A DNA stretch of 6,400 nucleotides. Source: Acuticoccus sp039189655 (lineage in GTDB: Bacteria; Pseudomonadota; Alphaproteobacteria; Rhizobiales; Amorphaceae). The number at the start of each line of letters is the position of its first letter. Positions within the stretch are counted from its first letter, which is position 1. The notes under the pieces are model-generated. The model was given only the letters and a program-made list of their open reading frames with translations. It ran no database searches and was not told the origin of the DNA. Location of the stretch: contig JBCCYN010000195.1 of the NCBI GenBank assembly GCA_039189655.1, forward strand, positions 1-6,400, given 5' to 3'. The translations under genes and the position numbers were made by a program. Shown here piece after piece: positions 1 to 5,530 of the stretch.

Positions 1-26
1 CGGGCGTCCGTCCCCCCTGCCCCCAG

Positions 27-60
27 AAAAAGTCCGGCGCTAGAGCGCTTCGGCGCCGGA
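27..60 (-). terminator. Rho-independent terminator of the atpHAG unit
   Basis: Read on the minus strand, a perfect 8-bp stem TCCGGCGC / GCGCCGGA (positions 60-53 and 40-33) with a 12-base loop is followed, after one C, by five T (31-27). This is the classic intrinsic terminator layout. The upstream arm lies in the last codons of atpG and the TAG stop lies at the loop/downstream-arm boundary, so the signal overlaps the gene end. It implies that transcription ends after atpG instead of running on into atpD and atpC. The stem and T tract are directly visible; in vivo activity is inferred. Confidence 0.85.
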
Positions 61-945
61 AATGATCTCGATGAGTTCCTTGGTGATCTGCGCCTGGCGG
101 GTGCGGTTATAGACCAGGGTCAGGCGGTCGATCATTTCGCCGGCGTTCCTGGTGGCGTTGTCCATGGCCGTCATGCGGGCGCCCTGCTCGGAGGCAGCGT
201 TTTCAAGGAGCGCCCTGAAAATCTGCACCGCAATGTTCTTCGGCACCAACACATTCAGGATCTCGGCGGGCTCGGGCTCGTACTCATAGACCGCGTCGCC
301 GGTGCCGGACGCCGGCGACGCCTCGCCATCCTCGCTTTGCGACACTGCGGTGGCTGCGGCGGGAATAAGCTGAAGGCCGGTGGGCTTCTGGCTGATCACA
401 GAGCGGAAGTGGGCGTAGTAGAGCGTTGCCACATCAAAATCGGCCGTCTCGAACAGGCCAACGACCTTTTCGGCCACCACCTGCGCTTGCTCAAACCCAA
501 TGCGTTTGACCGATTTGAACTCGATCACGTCGATGATCTGGTCGTTGTAAGCACGCCGCAGGACATCGTAGCCTTTGCGGCCCACGCACAAAAAGCGCAC
601 GGTTTTCCCGGCAGCCATCAAATCGAGCGCATCGCTGACCGCTTTGCGCACGATGGAGGTGTTGAACGCTCCGCAAAGGCCTCGGTCGGCGGTACACACC
701 ACCAGGAGGTGCACCTTATCCTCACCACGTCCGGTGAGGAGGACCGGCGCCTCGGGATCGTCCACGGTGGATTCGGCAAGGCTTGCGAGGACCGCCGACA
801 TGCGCTCGGCATAGGGACGGGCAGCCTCGGCGGCCTCTTGGGCGCGGCGCAGCTTGGCCGCAGCCACCAGCTGCATGGCCTTGGTGATTTTCTGCGTCGC
901 CTTCACCGAGGCGATGCGGTTTTTTAGATCCTTAAGTGACGGCAT
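40..945 (-). CDS. atpG: F1Fo ATP synthase subunit gamma
   Basis: This is the central rotor stalk of F1. It turns inside the alpha3beta3 hexamer and couples proton flow through Fo to ATP synthesis at the inner membrane. The 301-residue protein starts MPSLKDLKNRI, the typical N-terminal helix of the rotor coiled coil (about 1-58). It carries TADRGLCGAFN at 85-95 and the family signature ITKELIEIISGAEA at 287-300 in the C-terminal helix (about 235-301). An acidic, low-complexity insert at about 200-226 lies in the Rossmann-like middle domain, where alphaproteobacterial gammas commonly have extra residues. The ATG at 945 is 15 bases after the atpA stop; those bases contain no good Shine-Dalgarno sequence, so initiation may depend on translation of atpA. 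It is the last gene of its unit, although atpD normally follows it. Complete and intact. Confidence 0.97.
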   Translation of the reverse strand: MPSLKDLKNRIASVKATQKITKAMQLVAAAKLRRAQEAAEAARPYAERMSAVLASLAESTVDDPEAPVLLTGRGEDKVHLLVVCTADRGLCGAFNTSIVRKAVSDALDLMAAGKTVRFLCVGRKGYDVLRRAYNDQIIDVIEFKSVKRIGFEQAQVVAEKVVGLFETADFDVATLYYAHFRSVISQKPTGLQLIPAAATAVSQSEDGEASPASGTGDAVYEYEPEPAEILNVLVPKNIAVQIFRALLENAASEQGARMTAMDNATRNAGEMIDRLTLVYNRTRQAQITKELIEIISGAEAL

Positions 946-960
946 GGTTTTGCTGGCGCG

Positions 961-2514
961 TCAGGCGGCGGCCGCGGGCTCTTCGGTGACGAACGTCTTT
1001 GTGAAACCTTCCACCGCCTTTTGCAGCCGGCCGCGAACATCGTCCGTCAGCTGCTTTTCTTTGCCGATGGCATCGAGAACATCCCGGTGCTGGTTCCGCA
1101 TAAGCCGCAGAAGGCCTTCCTCGTACTCGGTAATTTTGGCCACAGGCACATTGTCGAGATAGCCGTTCACGCCGGCGAAGATCACCACCACCTGCTCGGG
1201 GGTGGTGAGCGGCGAAAACTGAGGCTGCTTGAGAAGCTCGGTGAGACGTGCACCGCGTGCCAGCAAGCGCTGGGTGGTGGCGTCAAGGTCGGAGCCGAAC
1301 TGCGCAAAGGCCGCCATCTCGCGATACTGGGCAAGCTCGCCCTTAATAGCGCCGGCCACCTGTTTCATGGCTTTAACCTGGGCAGCCGAACCCACCCGCG
1401 AAACCGAAAGACCCACGTTCACCGCAGGCCGGATACCCTGGTAGAAAAGGTCCGTCTCTAGAAAGATCTGGCCGTCCGTGATGGAGATGACGTTGGTCGG
1501 GATGTAGGCCGACACGTCGTTGGCCTGGGTCTCAATGACGGGAAGCGCCGTGAGCGATCCCTTACCATGGTCATCGCCCATCTTGGCCGCCCGCTCCAGG
1601 AGCCGGGAGTGCAGATAAAAGACGTCGCCGGGGTAGGCTTCGCGGCCCGGCGGGCGACGCAGGAGAAGCGACATCTGCCGGTAGGCGACGGCCTGCTTGG
1701 AAAGGTCATCGTAGCCGATCACGGCGTGCATTTTGTTGTCGCGGAAGTACTCGCCAATGGCGCAGCCGGTGAAGGGCGCCAGGAACTGCATGGGCGCCGG
1801 GTCGGACGCGGTGGCCGCGATGACGATGGAATAGGGAAGCGCGCCGTTGTCCTCAAGCACCTTGACGAACTGCGCCACCGTAGAACGCTTCTGCCCCACC
1901 GCCACATAGATGCAGTAGAGCTTGTCGCTCTCGCTGCCGCTTTCGTGGAGCGGCTTTTGGTTCAGGAACGTGTCGAGCAGGATCGCCGACTTTCCGGTCT
2001 GACGGTCACCGATGATGAGTTCGCGCTGGCCGCGGCCGATGGGAATGAGTGCATCGATGGCTTTGAGGCCCGTAGACATGGGCTCATGCACGGACTTGCG
2101 CGGGATGATGCCAGGCGCCTTCACGTCCACCCGGCGGCGCTGCTTGGTCTTGAGCGGACCCTTGCCATCGATGGGGTTACCGAGGGCGTCCACCACCCGG
2201 CCGAGCAACGCTTTGCCCACCGGCGCGTCCACAATGGCGCCCGTGCGTTTTACGGTGTCGCCTTCCTTGATTTCCCGGTCGTCGCCGAAAACCACGACGC
2301 CCACGTTGTCGGTCTCAAGGTTGAGGGCCATCCCGCGGATGCCGCCGGGAAACTCCACCAGCTCGCCGGCTTGCACCTTATCGAGGCCATAAACGCGGGC
2401 AATGCCGTCGCCAATGGACAGCACCTGGCCAACTTCCGAGACTTCGACCTCCTGGCCGAAGTTCTTGATCTGGTCCTTCAGGATGGCCGAAATTTCGGCG
2501 GCGCGGACGTCCAT
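961..2514 (-). CDS. atpA: F1Fo ATP synthase subunit alpha
   Basis: This is the non-catalytic nucleotide-binding subunit of F1, present in three copies alternating with beta. At 517 residues it is slightly longer than the usual 509-513, mainly through an alanine-rich C-terminal tail (EEPAAAA). In order it has a beta-barrel domain (about 25-95), the P-loop GDRQTGKS at 169-176 (Lys175; Ser where many relatives have Thr), the Walker B region HAVIGYDDLSKQA at 263-275, and the family signature PAVNVGLSVS at 363-372. Next to the signature is Arg373 of VSRVG, the arginine finger that contributes to the catalytic site on beta. The C-terminal helical domain follows. The ATG directly abuts the atpH TAA (TAAATG) and AAGGAA at 2529-2524 is a good ribosome binding site, so the two genes are probably translationally coupled. 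Sequence style is close to Hyphomicrobiales alphas. No damage seen. Confidence 0.98.
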   Translation of the reverse strand: MDVRAAEISAILKDQIKNFGQEVEVSEVGQVLSIGDGIARVYGLDKVQAGELVEFPGGIRGMALNLETDNVGVVVFGDDREIKEGDTVKRTGAIVDAPVGKALLGRVVDALGNPIDGKGPLKTKQRRRVDVKAPGIIPRKSVHEPMSTGLKAIDALIPIGRGQRELIIGDRQTGKSAILLDTFLNQKPLHESGSESDKLYCIYVAVGQKRSTVAQFVKVLEDNGALPYSIVIAATASDPAPMQFLAPFTGCAIGEYFRDNKMHAVIGYDDLSKQAVAYRQMSLLLRRPPGREAYPGDVFYLHSRLLERAAKMGDDHGKGSLTALPVIETQANDVSAYIPTNVISITDGQIFLETDLFYQGIRPAVNVGLSVSRVGSAAQVKAMKQVAGAIKGELAQYREMAAFAQFGSDLDATTQRLLARGARLTELLKQPQFSPLTTPEQVVVIFAGVNGYLDNVPVAKITEYEEGLLRLMRNQHRDVLDAIGKEKQLTDDVRGRLQKAVEGFTKTFVTEEPAAAA

Positions 2515-3069
2515 TTATGCGGCTTCCTTCATAGCGGCTTTGATGCCCTGGAGACGGGTCTTTACGCTCGTGTCGATCATCTGGCTGCCAAGGCGCACGA
2601 TGAGCCCACCAATCAGCGAGGGATCCACGTGGGTCTCGAGCTTGACAGTTCCCCCGGCCTTTTCAGCAAGGGCGGCCGTAAGGGCCTCAGTGTGTTCCTC
2701 GGAAAGGGGCTCCGCCGAGGTTATGACCGCAACGGTCTCCCCGCGGTGGGCCGACAACAGTTCCTGGAACGCTTTCAGCATCGCAGGCAATACAAACAAA
2801 CGGCGGTTTGCGGCGGCGAGTTTGACAAAGTTCCCGGCAAGTCCGGTGATTTTTGCCTTCGCAAGGACCGCTGAAAGGGCGCGCACCTGGTCTTCGGTGG
2901 AGAACACCGGGCTCGCCACAAGGCGGCGAAGATCGGCGCTTTCGCTCAGCATCTTGCGCAAGTCCTCGACGTCCTTTTCGACGCCGTCCAAGGCCTTGTC
3001 TTCGAGAGCCAGCTCAAGCAGCGCTGACGCGTAGCGCAGGGCAACGCCGGAGGTCGTGGGAGTGGCCAA
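2515..3069 (-). CDS. atpH: F1Fo ATP synthase subunit delta (TTG start)
   Basis: This is the peripheral-stalk subunit that caps the alpha3beta3 head (OSCP family) and links it to subunit b. From the chosen start it has 184 residues, the usual size. The N-terminal helical domain opens with SGVALRYASALLELA (7-21) and continues through SPVFSTEDQVRAL (53-65) and GNFVKLAAANRRLF (79-92). The C-terminal signature DPSLIGGLIVRLGS covers 149-162. The frame stays open upstream to an ATG at 3147, which would add 26 residues (MLSPARSQHYRSAPP...) with no family resemblance. TTG at 3069-3067 is preferred because AAAGGA (3080-3075) sits five bases upstream, the family N-terminus falls there, and a promoter candidate lies downstream of the 3147 ATG. 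First gene of the atpHAG unit; its TAA touches the atpA ATG. Confidence 0.93.
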   Translation of the reverse strand: MATPTTSGVALRYASALLELALEDKALDGVEKDVEDLRKMLSESADLRRLVASPVFSTEDQVRALSAVLAKAKITGLAGNFVKLAAANRRLFVLPAMLKAFQELLSAHRGETVAVITSAEPLSEEHTEALTAALAEKAGGTVKLETHVDPSLIGGLIVRLGSQMIDTSVKTRLQGIKAAMKEAA

Positions 3070-3074
3070 GGCAG

Positions 3075-3080
3075 TCCTTT
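3075..3080 (-). promoter_or_regulatory. Ribosome binding site deciding the atpH start
   Basis: AAAGGA on the minus strand lies five bases (CTGCC) before TTG at 3069. It is the best Shine-Dalgarno match in the atpH leader and is the main reason for choosing the TTG over the in-frame ATG at 3147, which lacks a comparable site. Confidence 0.75.
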
Positions 3081-3137
3081 CGCGGGCGGGCTTTGGTCGT
3101 TGGGGCGGCGCTGAACGATAGTGCTGCGACCGCGCGG

Positions 3138-3166
3138 GCGATAGCATAGCGATTTATGGGGCGCAA
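3138..3166 (-). promoter_or_regulatory. Candidate sigma70-type promoter for atpHAG
   Basis: On the minus strand TTGCGC (3166-3161) and TATCGC (3143-3138) are separated by 17 bases, a housekeeping-type arrangement with a fair -35 and a weak -10. Transcription would begin near 3131, giving a leader of about 60 bases before the TTG of atpH. The 128-base gap between the transporter stop and atpH leaves room for an independent promoter. In a GC-rich genome a match of this quality can arise by chance, so this is only a candidate. Readthrough from the transporter gene is also possible, because no T-tailed terminator is seen in the gap. Confidence 0.35.
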
Positions 3167-3197
3167 CGCCGTCGGCGTCTCCCCGCTGCGGTGAATT

Positions 3198-4103
3198 TCA
3201 GCGCGCGCCCTTGCTCTTTAGAACATGCATAAGGCGCCCGTCGATCACCGCAAGGCCGCAGAAGATGAACGCCATGCCGGCAAGTTGGGCAGCGCCAATG
3301 CTCTCACCGAGCACAATTGCCCCCACCAGCACCGCCACCACCGGGACTAGAACCGTCACCAAGACGGCGTTGGTCGCTCCCGCCCGCCTGATGATTGCAA
3401 AGTAGATGAGGTAGGCGACCGCGGTGGAGAGGAAGGCAACGCCCAAGATCGAAATCCAGACGTCCGCACCTTCCACATGGAGAAAAACCGGGCCGTCGAT
3501 CCATAGCGCGGCCGGCACGAGAATAGCGGACGCCAACGCCATTTGTCCGGCCGCAACCGTCAACAGCGGCACCCCAAAACGCGTAAAGCGGCGCGCGAAC
3601 ACCGCGGCAATGGCGTAGCAAAGCGCAGCGGCCACCACCGCCAGCTGATGGAAAAGGTCACCGTCCGCATCGGTGATGGCACCGGGCCCAATCATCACGC
3701 CAACGCCGAAAATGCCGAGAAAAATCCCTGACAGGGTGCGGATCGAAAGCCGCTCGTCGGGCAGCACCGCCCCGGCAATGAGCGCGGTGAAAAGCGGCGT
3801 TGTGGCAACCAAGATGGCCGCAAGTCCTGCGGTCGTCCCGGTTTGGCCCCAAACGATCAGCGAGAAGGGTGCAGCGTTATTGAAAATCCCCAGAATCAAA
3901 AAACCCGACCAGACCGCCGCGGAACGGGGCACTGACTGCTTCAGTACCACCACCATGACCCAAAGCGGGACCGCCGCGAGAAAGATCCGCATGGCGACGA
4001 GGCTTAGAACCGGGACTTCCTTGAGGATGATTTCGGCGAAGACGAAGGCGCTGCCCCAGAGCACGGAGAGCGCCGCGAGCATGGCCCAGGTGGTCCCGTC
4101 CAT
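3198..4103 (-). CDS. EamA/DMT-superfamily membrane transporter
   Basis: This is a predicted inner-membrane permease of the drug/metabolite transporter superfamily; the substrate cannot be told from sequence. From ATG 4103 it has 301 residues, normal for the family, with about ten hydrophobic helices in two EamA repeats (about 6-138 and 152-287). Typical stretches are LSVLWGSAF in helix 1 (12-20), NNAAPFSLIVWGQ (75-87), ATTPLFTALIAG (100-111) and LVPVVAVLVGAIVLGE (252-267). The frame is open to GTG 4223, with ATGs at 4196, 4187 and 4172. The shorter start is preferred because the first helix begins right after it, GGTGG lies seven bases upstream, and codons before 4103 use A/T third positions (AGA, ACA, GGT, TCT) much more than the body does. 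A short cytoplasmic extension from one of the earlier ATGs cannot be excluded. It is co-directional with atpH, 128 bases downstream, with no evident link in function. Confidence 0.85.
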   Translation of the reverse strand: MDGTTWAMLAALSVLWGSAFVFAEIILKEVPVLSLVAMRIFLAAVPLWVMVVVLKQSVPRSAAVWSGFLILGIFNNAAPFSLIVWGQTGTTAGLAAILVATTPLFTALIAGAVLPDERLSIRTLSGIFLGIFGVGVMIGPGAITDADGDLFHQLAVVAAALCYAIAAVFARRFTRFGVPLLTVAAGQMALASAILVPAALWIDGPVFLHVEGADVWISILGVAFLSTAVAYLIYFAIIRRAGATNAVLVTVLVPVVAVLVGAIVLGESIGAAQLAGMAFIFCGLAVIDGRLMHVLKSKGAR

Positions 4104-4570
4104 CGAAGCACCACCGGCCTCACTCCCTCTCGCGGTGTGCCGGACCCGCTCAACCGACGCCGTGGAAGACATTTTGCTCTCGCCCATTGTCACCATTGTC
4201 CCGCGGCCTTGGTTCCGCGCCACCCTCGGCTCGCTGCGCCCAGCCAGCTACATCCACGCGAAGGGCCGAAACCCTTGGATCGAACAACATTCGCACATGG
4301 GACCGACGCCCCGCGTGAGACAAGCGCGATCGATGGGACGCTGCTACCCGGCGGTGCCCTCGCCTTAGCGTAGGAGGGTTGGGGGCAACTCCCGGAACCT
4401 GCCACCAAACCCGGATGAGCCGCCGCTACCCCCGGCGGAACGGTGCAAAGTTCGCCATCGACGACCGCGGCAAATGACCTTATCTGGGAGCGCGACTTTG
4501 CGTGGCCGGTGATCGACGCCCCGGGGATTTTGGTCCGCCGCGCTCAACCATTTTCTTGTTTGGATCACCT
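4104..4570. other. Gene-poor divergent intergenic region between transporter and kdsA
   Basis: About 470 bases (about 350 if the transporter starts at 4223) hold no ORF with recognisable protein character. Sequences needed to start both the leftward transporter and the rightward kdsA must lie here, but I find no convincing -35/-10 pair on either strand. Visible structure: a perfect 6-bp GC hairpin CCGCCG-N7-CGGCGG at 4420-4438 without a T tail; a weaker hairpin of about 6 bp at 4376-4391 around a run of five G; AGGAGG at 4372-4377 with no usable start codon nearby; and a 20-codon ORF at 4415-4477 (see findings). No tRNA, riboswitch or repeat family recognised. Confidence 0.6.
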
Positions 4571-5425
4571 GTGCAACGCCCGAACGCCACCGTCACTGTC
4601 GGCGATCTTGCCATTGGCAACGACCGGCCCTTCACCCTCATCGCCGGCCCCTGCGCACTGGAGAGCCGGGACCATGCCTTCCACATGGCAGGCGCGCTTC
4701 AGGAGCTTTGCGGTCGGCTTGGCGTGCCGCTCATCTATAAGACGAGCTTTGATAAGGCGAACCGCACCTCTCTTTCAGGCAGGCGCGGCTTAGGGCTCGA
4801 CGCCGCCCTCCCCATCTTCGAGGCGCTGCGGCGGGAGCTGAGCGTTCCGGTCCTCACCGATATCCACACCATCGACCAGTGCGCCCCCGTGGCGGGCGTG
4901 TGCGATGTTCTTCAAATCCCAGCCTTTTTATGCCGACAGACCGACCTTCTGGTGGCGGCGGCGCGCACGGGGCGGGTGGTGAACGTGAAGAAAGGCCAGT
5001 TTCTCGCCCCCTGGGACATGGAAAACGTCGTCGCCAAAATCACCGAGAGCGGCAACGCCAACGTTTTGCTCACCGAACGCGGCGCGTCCTTTGGCTACAA
5101 CACGTTGGTGTCGGACATGCGCGCCCTTCCCATCATGGCTGAAACCGGCGCCCCCGTTGTCTTCGACGCAACCCACTCCGTGCAGCGCCCCGGCGGCCTT
5201 GGCGGATCCACCGGCGGCGACCGGCGCTTCGTGTCGGCACTCGCCCGGGCGGCGGTGGCGGTGGGGGTCGCGGCGGTCTTCATCGAGACCCATGAGGATC
5301 CGGACAATGCCCCCTCCGACGGCCCCAACATGGTCCCGCTTCATGGGATGGAGCCCCTCCTTGAGCAGCTGATGGCCATCGACCGCGTGACGAAATCGGC
5401 GGGCGTACCCACCACCGGCGATTGA
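4571..5425 (+). CDS. kdsA: 3-deoxy-8-phosphooctulonate (KDO-8-P) synthase, metal-dependent class
   Basis: This cytoplasmic enzyme condenses phosphoenolpyruvate with arabinose-5-phosphate to give KDO-8-phosphate, the precursor of the KDO that joins lipid A to the core of lipopolysaccharide. The 284 residues include IAGPCALES (24-32), YKTSFDKANRTS (56-67), VNVKKGQFLAPWDM (137-150), DATHSVQRPGG (199-209) and FIETHEDPDNAPSDGPN (237-253). KANRT rather than KPRT separates it from DAHP synthases. Cys28, His202, Glu239 and Asp250 each sit exactly 17 residues after the metal ligands Cys11, His185, Glu222 and Asp233 of the Aquifex aeolicus enzyme. This marks the metal-dependent class; the metal-independent E. 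coli enzyme has Asn in place of the Cys. GTG 4571 is chosen because the family N-terminus begins there, with a weak GGA six bases upstream. An in-frame GTG at 4502 (+23 residues, unlike the family) and TTG 4556 are alternatives. A 105-base gap precedes atpD, an unusual neighbour. Confidence 0.96.
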   Translation: MQRPNATVTVGDLAIGNDRPFTLIAGPCALESRDHAFHMAGALQELCGRLGVPLIYKTSFDKANRTSLSGRRGLGLDAALPIFEALRRELSVPVLTDIHTIDQCAPVAGVCDVLQIPAFLCRQTDLLVAAARTGRVVNVKKGQFLAPWDMENVVAKITESGNANVLLTERGASFGYNTLVSDMRALPIMAETGAPVVFDATHSVQRPGGLGGSTGGDRRFVSALARAAVAVGVAAVFIETHEDPDNAPSDGPNMVPLHGMEPLLEQLMAIDRVTKSAGVPTTGD

Positions 5426-5455
5426 TAGACGCCAGAATCCGCCTCTCGCGCAGAC

Positions 5456-5476
5456 GCGCCATCTTGCACATGGCGC
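5456..5476. repeat. Perfect inverted repeat upstream of atpD (possible operator or hairpin)
   Basis: GCGCCAT (5456-5462), seven spacer bases, then ATGGCGC (5470-5476) form an exact 7-bp inverted repeat in the 105-base gap between kdsA and atpD. It overlaps the candidate -35 of atpD, as an operator could. As RNA it could form a hairpin after kdsA, but no T run follows, so it is a poor intrinsic terminator. No known regulator motif was recognised. Confidence 0.5.
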
Positions 5477-5490
5477 AATTCGCGTTAGTA
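5464..5490 (+). promoter_or_regulatory. Weak promoter candidate for atpD
   Basis: TTGCAC (5464-5469) and TTAGTA (5485-5490) are 15 bases apart; reading TAGTAG (5486-5491) as the -10 makes the spacer 16. Spacing and -10 are suboptimal. atpD may instead, or also, be transcribed from kdsA, since no clear terminator separates them. Confidence 0.25.
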
Positions 5491-5514
5491 GAGGCCACTG
5501 ACTTCCAAGCACCC

Positions 5515-5520
5515 TGAGGA
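5515..5520 (+). promoter_or_regulatory. Ribosome binding site of atpD
   Basis: TGAGGA ends ten bases before the atpD ATG at 5531. The GAGGA core fits the anti-Shine-Dalgarno sequence and supports this start; the spacing is on the long side. Confidence 0.6.
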
Positions 5521-5530
5521 ACGAGCCCCC

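Noticed and set aside
1567..2874. 435-codon plus-strand open frame opposite atpA and atpH
   Set aside because: It lies entirely antisense to two well-conserved genes, has low-complexity His/Arg/Val-rich content with no domain character, and is expected from the high GC third positions of the real genes.
3155..3166. Resemblance between ATGGGGCGCAA near the atpH promoter and ATGGCGCAA near atpD as a shared regulatory box
   Set aside because: The match needs a 2-base gap, the orientation relative to the genes differs, and GC-rich short words recur by chance.
3166..3178. Short inverted repeat ACGCC-GTC-GGCGT just downstream of the transporter stop, as a terminator
   Set aside because: The stem is only 5 bp with a 3-base loop and no T tract follows on the minus strand, so it is not supported as a terminator.
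3673..4368. 231-codon plus-strand frame opposite the transporter gene, extending into the gap
   Set aside because: Most of it is antisense to the ten-helix protein. The extension at 4224-4368 shows no recognisable protein features and no ribosome binding site.
4372..4381. Perfect AGGAGG followed by TTG as a small gene start
   Set aside because: The spacing to TTG 4379 is one base, too short for initiation, and the next ATG is 37 bases away.
4502..4570. Upstream GTG 4502 as the kdsA start
   Set aside because: The 23 extra residues (MAGDRRPGDFGPP...) have no counterpart in the KdsA family and no clear ribosome binding site precedes them.
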